DNA from: Muscardinus avellanarius | Taxonomy: Eukaryota; Chordata; Mammalia; Rodentia; Gliridae | Reading direction: 5' to 3' | Assembly (NCBI GenBank): GCA_963383645.1 | Contig: OY726573.1 | Span: forward strand, 21,728,345-21,792,344 | DNA length: 64,000 nt | Shown here: one piece after another, positions 1 through 10,721 of the stretch | Numbering within the stretch: position 1 is the first letter of the stretch | How the letters are laid out: the number at the start of each line of letters is the position of its first letter | Translations under genes and position numbers: made by a program | Notes under the pieces: model-generated | The model's input: the letters and a program-made list of their open reading frames with translations, nothing else | Told to the model about the DNA's origin: nothing | Databases searched by the model: none

Positions 1-594
1 CACTCAGTGAAGAAGCCTTCTCAGCTACTCTCTTTATTTTTTGTATTTGTTTTGTATTTCTAAACAAGTAAAATGTGGAGGAAGGAAAGGTCTACCTTCC
101 AGTCTGTGTTAGCTAGAATCTAATATTTTAAGAGTGAACATTTTCTTACAATCCAGCATTTCCCAATTTAAGGTTTTTTCATCTTCCCCCAGGGTGTTGA
201 TGAGAACTCTCACAACTCACCAGGTCTCTCAGGAAGCCAGATTACCAACATATCCTGTTCGCGTGCATGTGTGCATTCTGTGTTACCCACAGGCCACTTT
301 CCACCCCATGTGACCTTTAGTTACTGTTCGGAAAGTCAGGACCTAGATACCAGTCAGAATTTCCAGGCTTTGGTTTGGTTTAGACATTTTAGAAAATGTT
401 AACAGCAGTAATTGTAAAGAGACTTTTTTAGTGGCACGCATGGCAAATAGGAAGTAATATATCCTGTACAGAGGAGGGAAAAGCATTTATGTGTGTACTC
501 TTTCCAGGAATGTGTTTGAAAATGAACATTCAGAAGAAAACATGAAGCAGGCAGATGGGGAAGAGGTCAAACATACACCCCAATTCTGGAGCTC
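1..594. other. Intronic sequence without recognised feature
   Basis: Unique-looking AT-rich sequence, presumably upstream SMG6 intron. No open frame, tRNA-like box or recognisable repeat was seen. Confidence 0.5.
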
Positions 595-939
595 CCTTTT
601 TTTTGTACTGGGATTGAAACCAAGACCATTCTACCTCTAAGCCACATCCCCATCATCATCATCATCATCATCATCATCATTGTTATGTGTATGTGTATGT
701 GTATGTATAATACTGGGGATTGAACTCAGGAACATTTTACTTCTGAGTCTATTTTTTTTACTTTTCACCAGGCTTATTTTTTTACTTTTTAATTTGTTTA
801 AAATTTTTTTTTTTTTTAAAACAAGGTCTCACTAGGTTAATGAGAATCTCATTACATGTTGAAGCAGTCCTGAACCTGTGATCCTCCAGTCTCAGCCTCC
901 CAAGTACTGGGAATATTGATGTGTGCCACCATGCTGAGT
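595..939 (-). mobile_element. Two minus-strand SINEs with an (ATC)n tract
   Basis: A tail fragment (595-652) runs into an (ATC)n repeat at 651-681. A second, old type I copy follows at about 709-939, with its head ending near ATGTGTGCCACCATGCTGAG. Both are well diverged. Confidence 0.75.
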
Positions 940-950
940 TTATTTTTATC

Positions 951-1171
951 TTTTTTTTTTTTTGGCCATACTGGGGATTATACCCAGGGGCATTCTACCT
1001 CTGAGCTTTATACACCCCCAGGCCTATTTTTTTATTCTTTATTTTGAAATAAGGTCTGAATAAGTTGCAGAGGGCCTCACTAAGTAGCTGAGGCAGACCT
1101 GGAACCTGTGATCCTCCTGTCTCAGCCTCCTAAATACTGGGATTATAGCCATGAGCCACCACTCTGACTTC
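951..1171 (-). mobile_element. SINE type I, near full length
   Basis: Poly(T) comes first, then tail (CTGGGGATTATACCCAGGGG), linker (TTTATTCTTTATTTTGAAAT) and head ending ATGAGCCACC. It is diverged by scattered transitions. Confidence 0.85.
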
Positions 1172-1173
1172 AC

Positions 1174-1397
1174 TTTTTTTTTTCTTTTTTTTTGGTGGTA
1201 CTGGGGTTCCTGGAAGCCCTTCTATCTCCGGGCTACACTCCCAGACCTATTTTTACATTTTTATTTAGAAACAGGGTCTCCTAAGCCAGCGCGCGCGATT
1301 GGCTTTGAACCTGTGCGGCTGGCTTCGAACCTGCGCGATCCTCCTGTCTCTGCCTCCCAAGTGCTGGGATTACAAGCTTGCACCACCACGCCCTGCG
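1174..1397 (-). mobile_element. SINE type II, full length
   Basis: The tail has the type II signature TGGGGTTCCTGGAAGCCC and the head carries an expanded GC-rich palindrome region (GCCAGCGCGCGCG). Part of the head (GGCTTTGAACCTGTGCG / GGCTTCGAACCTGCGCG) is duplicated in tandem. Confidence 0.88.
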
Positions 1398-1437
1398 TTC
1401 CACTTTGTTTTTTTATCAGCAACTTTATTTATTTAAG

Positions 1438-1628
1438 TGTTTGGGAGGCTGAGATGGGAGGATCACAGCTTCCAAGGTTCAAGGACAGCCTCAGCTACCT
1501 AGGCCCTCCTCAACGTAGTGAGACCCTGTTTCAAAATAAAGAATAAAAAAAATAGGGCAGGAGGTATAGCTTGGAGGTCGAATGCCACTGGGCTCCATCC
1601 CCATACCTGCCAAAAAAAAAAAAAAAAA
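1438..1628 (+). mobile_element. SINE type III, 5'-truncated
   Basis: Begins within the head at TTGGGAGGCTGAGATGGG. Linker AATAAAAAAAATAGGGCAGG, tail with GGAGGTCGAATGCC, and an 18-nt A tail. Its A tail abuts the poly(T) end of half-LINE copy A. Confidence 0.85.
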
Positions 1629-1964
1629 GAAATTTTATTTTTATTTTTATTTTTTTTAATTTTTTTTATTGGTGCACTGTATTTATACATCATAGTGGGA
1701 TACAAACTTTTGTAGACATACATGCACACATCACCCAGTAAGCCCCCACCCTATCCCCACCCCATTCTCTCCCCATCCCTTCTTCCCATGCTTGGCTTAG
1801 TGGTTGACATCTAGTATTATAGCAATTTATCCAAAATTAAAAATGATAATCTCACATAACAGTTTCATTTGTCTGATACCAAGCTTTTGATAACTTAAAG
1901 ATAACATTTCAATATTTCTTTTTGCTTTCTTACCAGAGAATATTTTTTTTCTATTTTTTTAGGT

Positions 1965-2705
1965 GAAACTATCATATATTTATATATTTATTTTTCAGAA
2001 AAAAATCTATCCTAATATGGAATATGGATTCTAGATACCCAAAACGATCTTGAAAAAGAACAAAGCTAGAAGATATATATTTTCTGATTTCAAACCGTAT
2101 AAAGCTACAATAATTGAAACAGTGTAGTACTGTTCTAAAGGCAGATATATAAACCATTGGAGTTAAATAAAAGCCTAGAGATAAATTCTTCCATATATTG
2201 TCAAGTTATTTTTGACAAGGTTTCCACGAACATTTGGTGGTGGAAATAATAATTTTTTAACTAAATATTGTTGAAAAATAATAATTACATGGAAAAGAAT
2301 AAAATTGGACCCTTACCTAATCCCATATACAAGTATTAACTCAAAATAGATAAAAGACCTAAATATAAATCTTAATACTATAAACTTTTAGAAGAAAATC
2401 TGGGTCATAAAACCTCACAACATTGAAATTGGCAGTGATTTCTTGGATATGATTTCAATGGCACAAGCAACAGAAGAGTATACAAACTCCCTAAAAAATA
2501 AAAAAAATATTGTATATCCAAGACAATGTAAACAGAGTTAAAAGTTACTAATAGAATTGGATAAAAAAATTTCCAAATGCTGTATCTGAAGGTATATTAA
2601 TATTCCAACTAGAAATCCTAAAAATTAACAACAATAAAAGCAAACAATACAATTTAGAGATAGGTAAAAGACTAACATAAATAATGAATCTCCACAGATA
2701 ACCAA
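1965..2705 (+). pseudogene. Inverted, decayed L1 ORF2 fragment inside copy A
   Basis: Read on the + strand, opposite to the rest of the element, broken peptides such as DFKPYKATIIETV and KLDPYLIPYTSINSK resemble the C-terminal third of L1 ORF2p (typical DFKLYYKAT and KLDPFLTPYTKINS). Many stop codons show it was dead when incorporated. The same piece, with the same junction at the ORF1 stop, is present in copies B, C and D. Confidence 0.8.
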
Positions 2706-2707
2706 TC

Positions 2708-3671
2708 TTAGTTGTCTGTTGGATGGAAACTCTTGTTTCTCTGGTTCTGGTGTGTGTTACCTATTTCTTCTTTGTAGTTAATATCTTTGAGTATTTTCTC
2801 TAGCGCTGGTTTTGAAGACATAAATTCCTTCAGTTTCTGTTTGTCATGGAAGCTTCTTATTTCTCCATCTAATTTGATAGAAAGTTTTGCTGGGTAGAAA
2901 ATTTTTGGCTGGAAGTTGTTTTCTTTCAGAGTTTGGAATATGTTACTCCAAGCCCTTCTGGCTCTCATGACTTGGTTTGGGAAGTCTGGAGTGATTCTAA
3001 TTGGTTTGCCTCTGAATGTCACTTGGCCCTTTGTTTTTGTTGCCTTTAAGATTCTCTGCTTGGCTTCCACATTGGTTATTTTGACAATTATGTGGCGTGG
3101 GGATCCTCTTGACTCCAATCCTGTCTAAAGGGAGTTCTATAAGTTTCCTGGATCTGTGTATCAACCTCTTGCTCTATGTTTGGAAAATTTTCTGCTATTA
3201 CTTCCTTGAAGAGATTGTTGATCCCTTTGGTTTCACTTTCTTTTCCCTCCTCTATTCCAATTATTCTTAGTTTAGCTCTCTTAAAATGGGCCCATATTTC
3301 TTCAATGTCAAATTCCTGCTGTTGGATATTTTTTTCTAGATTAGAAACTATGCGTTCATTTTTGGAATGATCATCTTCTAAGAGCAAGATTCTGTTCTCA
3401 TGTGGTCTAATAGGTTGTATGTGCTTTGAATTGAGGCCTTTACTTCATTAATTGCATCCTTTATCTCTTTTTGGCTCTCTCTGAGTTCTTTTCGAAGCAC
3501 CTCTATTATTTCTACAGTTATTTTCCTGATTTGATCTTCTAGAAATCTCTGATTTTCTGTTTTATCGGGTTCTGATGTTGTGGGGTTGTGGGCATTCATT
3601 GCTCCAGTGTTATTCCTCTTTCCCATGATTTCGGAAGTTTGTGCCTTCTCTGGGTTCTTCCCTTGGGTCAC
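2708..3671 (-). pseudogene. L1-type ORF1 of copy A, two frameshifts
   Basis: The protein is read in three frames: 3671-3378 (N-terminal region and start of the coiled coil), 3387-3088 (rest of the coiled coil and RRM start) and 3118-2708 (RRM end and C-terminal domain, ending HPTDN). Against the intact copy C, one C is lost near 3397 and two bases are gained near 3110. Residues such as PRHIIVK, ARRAWSNIFQTLKENNFQP and PAKLSIK identify it as L1 ORF1p. Confidence 0.85.
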
Positions 3672-4354
3672 TATGACTTCACTTAAGGTGCTCTGGATCT
3701 CGAGTCTGTGGTATCTCAGACCCCACTACTCCTTTACTGGGTTGTATCGCAGAGTCTCAGACCCAGGGAGTCGATAGAGGCTGCTTTAGACTATGGGGGG
3801 TGCCAGGTTGGGCGTTCTCCTATGGTGTGATATCTCTGCCACCGCCACTCCCCCACTGGGTCAAGTCCCAGGAAGTACAGTACTGGGATAATCCTCTGTG
3901 GCCCGCAATTTGACTCACTGTTCTTGAGTTCGCAGATGTAGCTGTACTGGACTCGGTGAATTCGCTGCTGCTGCCGCCGGTGGCAATATGGTGCCGCTGC
4001 TATGCCCTCGGCCGTGGGGCTGGCTTATTTCTTCTTGGTTTTGAGTTCCACTCTGAGTCCCTGAAGCGTGTGCTGAGCTCAGCCACTGGGAGCTTTAGAT
4101 GCTCCCTGCACTGAAAAATCCCGCCTGGCTGTACCGCAGCGGCTCACCTTGGCTTCCTGTAGCCGTCCGGTGAACTTGCCGCTGCCGCCGGCAGTATGGC
4201 GCTGCTGCCGCGTCCTCGGGCTTGAGGCCGGTGTATCTTCTCTGTGGCTCTGAGCTCTGTTCTCAGTCCGCTTTCTCTCTGGAGCCTGGTGATTTTTTTG
4301 TTTCTCTGGTGATGGTGTTTTCTGGCTATGAAAGGCGCTGATTTTGTGGTAATG

Positions 4355-4435
4355 GAGATTGGTTGTTAGCGGGGCTCTTAAGCCCCGCTTTTCGAGATTG
4401 AGTTTTAGCAGGACTCTCGTAAATGCTGCTTTTCT
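4355..4435 (-). repeat. Diverged ~40-bp tandem repeat in the copy A 5'UTR
   Basis: Unit 4355-4393 and unit 4394-4435 both begin GAGATTG and end GCTTTTC on the + strand, with several substitutions between. Copy B and the 4630-4761 fragment have only one unit. The first unit contains a 9-bp hairpin, AGCGGGGCT-CTTA-AGCCCCGCT. Confidence 0.65.
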
Positions 4436-4440
4436 CGGTC

Positions 4441-4448
4441 GCCATCTT
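4441..4448 (-). promoter_or_regulatory. YY1-like site at the element 5' end
   Basis: AAGATGGC on the minus strand lies 11 nt from the element start, the arrangement found at the 5' end of human L1, where YY1 positions transcription start. The same motif is at 4744-4751 in the 5' fragment and is mutated to AAGATGAC in copy B at 22506-22513. Function is inferred from L1 only. Confidence 0.5.
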
Positions 4449-4462
4449 CCCAGAAGTCACTC

Positions 4463-4629
4463 CTATTTTTTTATTCTTTATTTTAAAACAGGATCTCACT
4501 AAGTTGTGGAGGGCCTCACTAAGTAACTGAGGCTAGTTATGAACCTGGATCCTCTTGTCTCAGCCTCCCAAATGCTGGGATTACAAGTGTGCACCACTGT
4601 GCCTGGTGTATTTATTTATTTTTGTGGTA
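4463..4629 (-). mobile_element. SINE head plus a fragment of a second SINE tail
   Basis: A type I linker and head (4463-4605, ending GTGCACCACTGTGCC) without its tail, then TTTATTTTTGTGGTACTGG, the first bases of another tail. That tail breaks off into L1 5'UTR sequence at about 4630. Confidence 0.7.
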
Positions 4630-4761
4630 CTGGTGATTTTTTTGTTTCTCTGGTGATGGTGTTTTCTGGCTATGAAAGGCGCTGATTTTGTGGTAATGGA
4701 GATTGGTTGTTAGCAGGGCTCTTAAGCCCCGCTTTTCTCGGTCGCCATCTTCCCGGAAGTC
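4630..4761 (-). mobile_element. Isolated half-LINE 5' end fragment
   Basis: The sequence repeats the last part of copy A's 5'UTR (from GGTGATTTTTTTGTTTCTC) to the same terminal GAAGTC. It shares copy A's internal deletion junction but lacks its extra 40-bp unit. There is no ORF1 or 3' end, which is unusual for a retrotransposed L1 and suggests local duplication. Confidence 0.75.
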
Positions 4762-4770
4762 CAGAAATTT

Positions 4771-5117
4771 TTTTTTTGAGACAGGGTCTCAAAATGTTGT
4801 CTATGCTGTTTTCAAATTCCTGAGCTCAGCCTTTGTGGTGCATGTTTATAATCCTAGTACTTGGGAGACTGAGACAGGAGGATCAAGGGTTGAGGCCAGT
4901 CTTAGCAAGTAGTGAGACTCCCAGCAACCTAGCAGGACCCTCTTTCAAACTAAAAATAAAATAGGGATAGGGATATAGCCTGGAGGTAGAATGCCCCTGA
5001 GTTCACTTCTCAGTGACACACACACACACCCTGTGCTCAAATGATCCAATCCTCCCAGTTCATCATCCTAAATTGCTAGGACTACACATGTAAACCACTG
5101 GGCCTATGCTCAGCTGT
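4771..5117. mobile_element. Old minus SINE head interrupted by a plus SINE
   Basis: Minus-strand head pieces at 4771-4832 and 5031-5117 flank a plus-strand type I SINE at about 4833-5030, which ends in (CA)n. Confidence 0.6.
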
Positions 5118-5281
5118 AATAAGGATCTTTAGATTAATATTGGCTATAATGAGTTAAGTAATGCTATAGAACAGGGGTAGACAAAATATTGCCTGTGAGC
5201 TAAGAGTAGTTTTTACATTCTTATGCAAAGAATTATTTAAAGACTTGAGTTGTGACAGAGACCCCACAAAGCCTTAACTGT

Positions 5282-5888
5282 AGCGGGGCATGGTGGCACA
5301 TGCCTATAATCCCAGTATTTTAGAGGTGAGACAGGAGGATCCCAGGTTTGAGGCCAGCCTCAGCAAATTGTGAGGCCCTTTGCAACTCAGACCATGTTTC
5401 AAAAATAAAAAGACTAGCCGGGCGTGGTGGCGGGCATGGTGGCTCACGCTTGTAATCCCCAAGCTTGGGAGGTGGAGACAGGAGGATCTCACAGGTTTGA
5501 AGCCAGCCTTGCTGGTTTAAGAGACCCTGTTTCCAAATAAAAAGCATAAAATAGGTCTGGGAGTGTAGCCCGGAGGTAGAAGGGCTTCCAGGAACCCCAG
5601 CACCACCAAAAATATATATAAATAAAAAATAAATAAAAAGACTAGCCGGGTATGGTGGCGCACACTTGTAATCCCAGCGTTTGGGAGGCAGAGACAGGAG
5701 CATTGCACAGGTTCGAAGCCAGCTGTGCTGGCTTAAGAGACCCTGTTTCCAAATAAAAAATATAAAATGAGACTGAGAATGTAGCCTGGAGGCAGAAGGG
5801 TTCCATCCTCAGTACCACCAAAAAATAAATAAAAAGACTAAAAAATAGGGCTAGGGGTGTAGCCTGGGTTCCATCCCCAGTACTGCAA

Positions 5889-5931
<43 letters not shown>

Positions 5932-5985
5932 ATGGGGCTTGGCATAGGTAGAATGTCCCTTGGCTCAATCCCCAAAACAAAAAGC
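5282..5985 (+). mobile_element. Nest of plus SINEs (heads then tails)
   Basis: Order: a head without tail (5282-5411), a type II copy (5413-5640, signature CTTCCAGGAACCCC), a type II-like copy (5641-5843, tail ends GGGTTCCATCC), then two lone tails (5843-5932 with (AAAT)n, 5933-5985). The lone tails probably belong to the interrupted older copies. Confidence 0.75.
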
Positions 5986-6285
5986 CTAAACTCTTTATTT
6001 TCTGACCTTTTTCAGAAAGCTTAACCACTGCTCTTCTAAAAGCTGGGAGGGGTGAAGGCAGTTAATGCTGAGGGCCTTCCTTTAGGATGTTGTTTGCTAA
6101 TGAGATTGTTAGGGGGGCCTTTTTGGGCAGACACTTCATTTTACTGGCCTGCCATAGCAGCATGTTTAGCATTCCTGGTCCCACCCACCAGATGCCTGTA
6201 GTAGCTCATACACATTTCCAAATACTCCTTGTGAGGAACAGCACTATCCTGGTTTAGAACATGCTTTAGATCAAGAATACTTTGT
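5986..6285. other. Intronic sequence, nothing recognised
   Basis: Unique-looking sequence between SINE clusters. No gene or repeat identified. Confidence 0.45.
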
Positions 6286-6289
6286 TAAA

Positions 6290-6611
6290 AGCTGGGTGTG
6301 GTGGCGCATGCTTGTAATCCTAGTGCTTGAGAAGCTGAGACAGGAGGATTGTGGTTTTCGGCCAGTCTTAGCTACTCAGTGAGGCCCTCTGCAACTTAGT
6401 GAGACCCTGTTTCAAAATAAAGGAAAAATAGGACCCGGGCTTGGTGGCGCACGGTGGCACACGCTTGTGATCTCCGCGCTTGGGAGGCGGAGACAGGATT
6501 GTGCAGGTTCGAAGCCAGTCACGCTGTCTTAAGAGACCCTGCTTCCAAATAAAAAGTATAAAATAGGTCTGGGAGTGTAGCCCGGAGGTAGAAGGGCTTC
6601 CAGGAACCCCA

Positions 6612-6650
<39 letters not shown>

Positions 6651-6713
6651 GTGTAGCTTGGAGGTAGAATGCCCCTGGGTTCTATTCCCAGTACCACACA
6701 CACAAAAAAAAAA

Positions 6714-6765
<52 letters not shown>
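6290..6765 (+). mobile_element. Type I SINE split by a type II SINE
   Basis: Head of the outer copy at 6290-6431, inserted type II at 6433-6613 followed by (TA)n to 6647, then the outer tail at 6648-6712 running into (GAAA)n at 6715-6765. The insertion lies in the A-rich linker. Confidence 0.8.
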
Positions 6766-6767
<2 letters not shown>

Positions 6768-6967
6768 CCTTGTTGGGCTTTTTTTCTTAGAAAAACAGAC
6801 TTGAGTGTGGATCTACATGTCATGGATTAATAGTAGTGCAAGATAATTTGAGTGACTGGTGGAATAGGGGGAGTGTGGAGTAAAATAGAAGGTTTTAAGG
6901 AAACCATTTATTGTGATGTCTGTTTGCCTATTTCAAGGATTGTTGAGATGGTTTTATGATTTATGAA

Positions 6968-7198
6968 AGGTTTTTTATTTTTATTTTTATTTTTTGTCAT
7001 ACTGGGGATGGAACTCAGGGGCATTCTACCTCTGAACGACAACCCCAGCCCTATTTTTTATTCTTTATTTTGAAACATGGTCTCACTGAGTTGCAAAATG
7101 CCTCACTAGTAGCTGAGGCTGGCTTGGAACCTGCACAATCATCCTGTCTCAGCCTCCCAAATGGTGGAATTACAAGCGGGTGCCACCACACCCGGCTT
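6968..7198 (-). mobile_element. SINE type I, full length
   Basis: All parts are in order on the minus strand, ending at the head start (CACCACACCCGGCTT). Confidence 0.88.
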
Positions 7199-8151
7199 GA
7201 AAGGTTTGTTTTGAAGTTGATCTTACTTTGAAAACCACGTTACTCTCTGTCAGAAAAGTGTCTATCTTTGGCCTCAATATCCAGATGATTTTGAAGTTTG
7301 TGGGAATCTGTATGGTGTACTTGAGAGACTTGTTAAAAGCCAATGTAAAGATGTAGTTTTGGCATCTCATGAATAACCTGATATCCAGACTTGAGCCAGA
7401 ACTCTGGTGTTAGAAAATTTTCCAGCCTGAGAGAGTTGACTGAGAAAAGTCCTCCTTTGGCTCCTTACCAAGATAGACAAGAGAGCAATCAACCATTGAC
7501 AGGAATATATGTCAGGGCATACCATAAATTGTCTCTTAGGACCAGGCTCCTCATCTGTGAAGAACCTTCCAAATAAGAGTGAGTTCTATATGTTGGACCT
7601 TGTTCAGTCTATAGCTGTGATAGGAAGGAATAAGAGTAGTGAAGTGCTGTTACTCTGGGAGCAGCTCACTTTCAATAGCAACACACTGCCTGTTGTATGG
7701 GGTAAGACTGCACTGACTCTTTGGTTTTCCCTATGTGATTGGGTTTTGTTCTGACAGTACTTTTGAGGAGATATCCATAGTTCTGTCATTCTTTAGTTCT
7801 TTTCTGCTCTTAAAAATTCCAGAATTTCGTCTTCTTATCCTATTTTCAGCATCTTGAATCTGATATAATTGGGCTAAGATAGAGAATATGAAATAGTTGT
7901 TTTCTTGGCTCATGGTCTTACTCCAGTCTGCAAATTATTTTTTTGGCTCCAGAGAAATACTCTGGGTTTTTCTTCTCTTGCAAGCTTTTTTTCTTTACTC
8001 ATAAATATTTAGTATTGAAGTTACTGCTCATTTTTATTCTCTTGAGAATTAGTATTAGACTAGAATTAAAATTAGACTCTAGACCAGAAGAAATCTAGAT
8101 CCTCTGTTTTTCTGAAACTTGGAAACTCCTCTAAAATGTATTAACCACACA
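7199..8151. other. SINE-free intronic island
   Basis: About 950 bp with no recognisable repeat. Short open frames exist on both strands but none resembles a known protein or has paired splice sites that I could support. Confidence 0.45.
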
Positions 8152-8152
8152 T

Positions 8153-8187
<35 letters not shown>

Positions 8188-8387
8188 GTGGTACTAGGGA
8201 TGGAATCCCAGGGCATACTACCTCCTGGCTATACTCCCAGACCTATTTTATATTTTATTGTAAACAGGGTCTCACTGAGTTGCTGAGAGCCTCACTAAGT
8301 AGCTAAAGATGGCTTCAAACCTGTGATCCTCCTGTCGCAGCCTCCTAAGTACTGGTATTACAAACGTAAACCACCATGCCTGGCTCC
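8152..8387 (-). mobile_element. SINE with (TTTA)n tail
   Basis: (TTTA)n at 8152-8189 replaces the poly(T), followed by tail, linker TATTTTATTGTAAACAGGG and head ending CACCATGCCTGGCTCC. Confidence 0.85.
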
Positions 8388-8483
8388 CATACTTTTATTT
8401 TTAAGAGCTTCAGTGATTTTTCCACCCATCCTCTGATCCAAAAATTTATTGAGCATTTATTATAGGAATCACTAGGCTTCTCA

Positions 8484-8485
<2 letters not shown>

Positions 8486-8564
<79 letters not shown>

Positions 8565-8586
8565 CAGAGACAGAGAGAGAGAGAGA
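8486..8586. repeat. (GT)n(GA)n microsatellite
   Basis: About 39 bp of GT repeats followed by about 62 bp of GA repeats with a few CAGA units. Confidence 0.95.
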
Positions 8587-8726
8587 TTGATTCATCCCTA
8601 GAATCACCATCAGATAGCTATGTAACTCATAGGTTACCAGTAGTATTTTATACATTTGTACTCTGATGTATAATCGGCCTACAAGAAAACAAATTATAAT
8701 AAAGAGGCCTAGTGAACCATTGCTAT

Positions 8727-8778
8727 TTTCACAAAGACAACTATGTGTTCATAGTATTCATAGTTGTCTTTGTGGAAA
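8727..8778. repeat. Inverted repeat (19-bp arms, 13-nt loop)
   Basis: TTTCACAAAGACAACTATG is followed after 13 nt by CATAGTTGTCTTTGTGGAAA, complementary except for one bulged G. It is not part of a SINE consensus and abuts the tail-only SINE at 8779. Confidence 0.8.
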
Positions 8779-9060
8779 CAATAGGGCTGGGGGGTTAGCT
8801 CAGAGGTAGAATGTCCCTGGGTTTCTTCCTCAGTACCACAAAAAACAAAAAACAACAAGCCCGGTGTGGTGGCGCACGCTTGTAATCCCCGCGTTTGGGA
8901 GGTGGAGACGGGAGGATTGCGCAGATTCAAAGCCAGCCGTGCTGACTTAAGAGACCCTGTTTCCCAAAATAAAAAAGCATAAAATAGGTCTGGGAGTTTA
9001 GTCCGGAGGTAGGAGGATCCCAGGAACCCCAGTACCACCAAAAAAAAAAAAAAAAAAAAA
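8779..9060 (+). mobile_element. Lone SINE tail followed by a type II SINE
   Basis: Tail-only piece at 8779-8857 (GCTCAGAGGTAGAATGTCCC), then a complete type II copy at 8859-9060 ending CCCAGTACCACC plus poly(A). Confidence 0.82.
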
Positions 9061-9221
9061 GAATATTTGCTCTTAATTCTAATTGTTTTTGTAGTTTGTA
9101 GCCAAAATGGTAACCTCCTTAAATAAGTGTAAAGGACTTATTTAATGGGTATGCATTTTGTGTTATGACCTTACTACTGGTAACTTGTTTATCTTTTTCT
9201 TTTTTGTTCTTTTTTCTCCTC

Positions 9222-9301
9222 TCTGGTACTGGAGCTTAAATCCAGGGATTCGTACATGATAGGCAAGTGTTCTATCACTGAGTTACATCCTCTTGCCCTC
9301 C
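9222..9301 (-). mobile_element. ID-like element with the undeleted tRNA-like middle
   Basis: On the minus strand GTAACTCAGTGATAGAACAC is followed by TTGCCTATCATGTACG and the AATCCCTGGATT region. The middle segment missing from the dimeric SINE tails is present, so this is a fuller ID-type tRNA-derived SINE. Confidence 0.7.
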
Positions 9302-9546
9302 TTTTTTTTTTTTTTTTTTTTTTTTGGTACTGAGGATTGAATCCAGGGGCATTCTACCTCTGAGGTACACCCCCAGCCCTCTTTTTTATTCTTTATTTTG
9401 AAACAGGGTCTCACTGAGTTGCAGAGGGCCTAAGAGCTGAGGCTGTCCTTAGCATTCTATCTCCAAGCTAAATGTCCTTGAACCATGATCCTCCTCTCAG
9501 CCTCCCAAATGCTGGGATTACAAGTGTGTGCCACCATGCCCGGCTC
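9302..9546 (-). mobile_element. SINE type I with a short inserted segment
   Basis: Tail and linker at 9302-9449, then about 28 bp resembling a second tail piece (AGCATTCTATCTCCAAGC), then the head remainder to 9546. Confidence 0.75.
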
Positions 9547-9552
9547 TTTTTA

Positions 9553-9919
9553 CATTTTTTTTTTTTTTTGGTGTGTGTGTGTGTAAGAGAGGGAGGGAGG
9601 TGGCGGGGAGAGAGAGACAGAGACAGACAGAGGGAGAGAGAGACTGACCCCAGGAGTGTTCCAACTCTGAGCAATACTCCTAGCCCTTTAAATTTTTTTT
9701 TATTTTGAAACAGGGTCTTGCTGAGTGTGGTGACTCGCACTTGTAATCCCAGTACTTGAGAGGCTGAGACAGGAGGATCATGGTACAAGGACAGCCTCAG
9801 CTATTTAGTGAGGCCCTTTGCATCTCAGTGAGACTCTGTTTCAAAATAAGGAATAAAAAATAGGACTGGCCGTGTCGCTCAGAGGTAGAATGCCCCTGGG
9901 TTCCATTCCCAGTACCGCC

Positions 9920-9952
<33 letters not shown>

Positions 9953-10128
9953 GGATATAGTTCAGAGGTAGAATGTCTCCATGCTTTTCATCCCTAGTAC
10001 CACCAAAAAAAGGGAAACAGGGTCTTGGTAAATTGCCAAGGCAAGCCTTGAACCTACATTCCCCCTGACTCAGCCCCCCAAGTACTGAAATTAAAAGCTA
10101 TGCCACCACACCTAGCTCCTAGCCCCCC
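9553..10128. mobile_element. Minus SINE split by plus SINEs
   Basis: A minus tail with internal GT/GA repeats (9553-9720) is interrupted by a full plus type I copy (9722-9946) and a plus tail (9947-10012). A minus head follows at 10013-10128, probably the remainder of the outer element. Confidence 0.72.
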
Positions 10129-10129
10129 C

Positions 10130-10341
10130 TTTTTTTTTTAATGGGTCTGGGATTGGAACCCAGGGGCATTCGACCTCTGAGCTACACCCCTTGCCCTATT
10201 TTTTATTCTTTTTTTGAAACTGGATCTCACTGAGTTGCAAAGGGCCTCACTAAGTAGCTGAGGCTGTCCGCGAACCGTGATCCTCCAGTCTCAGCCTCCC
10301 AAATGCTGGGATTACAAGTGTGTGCCACCGCGCCCGGAGCT
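10130..10341 (-). mobile_element. SINE type III-like, full length
   Basis: GGGTCTGGGATTGGAACCC tail, TTTTTTATTC linker and head with GTCCGCGAACCGTGATCC, ending GCCACCGCGCCCGG. Confidence 0.87.
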
Positions 10342-10511
10342 CCCAGCCTTTTTAATTTTATTTTGAGTTGGATCTCATTATCTTATATCATGGTACAGTA
10401 CAATCTTTGTTATCATAGAACTAGTTTCACAGTTTTATATGGACATTTTTGTCTTTTCACCTACTTATTTGTAAAACCTCTTCTCAGATCAGTTAATAGT
10501 CACACACACAC

Positions 10512-10673
10512 TTTTTTTTTTTTCTTAAATTGAACCTACTGGTGTTCTTCCAAGCTACACTTCCAGTCCTTTTTATTTGAAATAGTCTCACTAAGTTGCT
10601 GAGGAAATCCTCTTGTCTCAGCCTCCCAAGTACTGGAATTACTGGCATGAGCCACCATGCCTGGCTCCCATAA

Positions 10674-10721
<48 letters not shown>

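Larger units (their letters stand above)
1637..4458 (-). mobile_element. Half-LINE composite element, copy A (full-length 5' end)
   Basis: On its own strand the element starts GACTTCTGGGAAGATGGCGA at 4458. It then has a 5'UTR (4458-3672), a broken ORF1 (3671-2708), an inverted ORF2 piece (about 2707-1965), a 3'UTR with a G-rich tract (1789-1743) and an A-rich tail (about 1673-1637). Relative to copy B, about 125 bp of the 5'UTR is missing near 4290 and a 39-42 bp unit is repeated near the 5' end. I found no convincing target-site duplication around 4458; the nine bases AGAAATTTT at 1628 and 4763 could be one if the 5' fragment at 4630-4761 belonged to the same insertion. Confidence 0.8.

Noticed and set aside
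1637..4458. Ordinary full-length or twin-primed L1
   Set aside because: The order (inverted ORF2 piece between ORF1 and the 3'UTR) is identical in four copies, two of them with target duplications around the whole unit, so it is inherited structure and not an insertion-time inversion in each copy.
1628..4771. AGAAATTTT as a target duplication of copy A
   Set aside because: Nine low-complexity bases; it would require the SINE pieces and 5' fragment at 4463-4761 to be part of the same insertion. Possible but not demonstrated.
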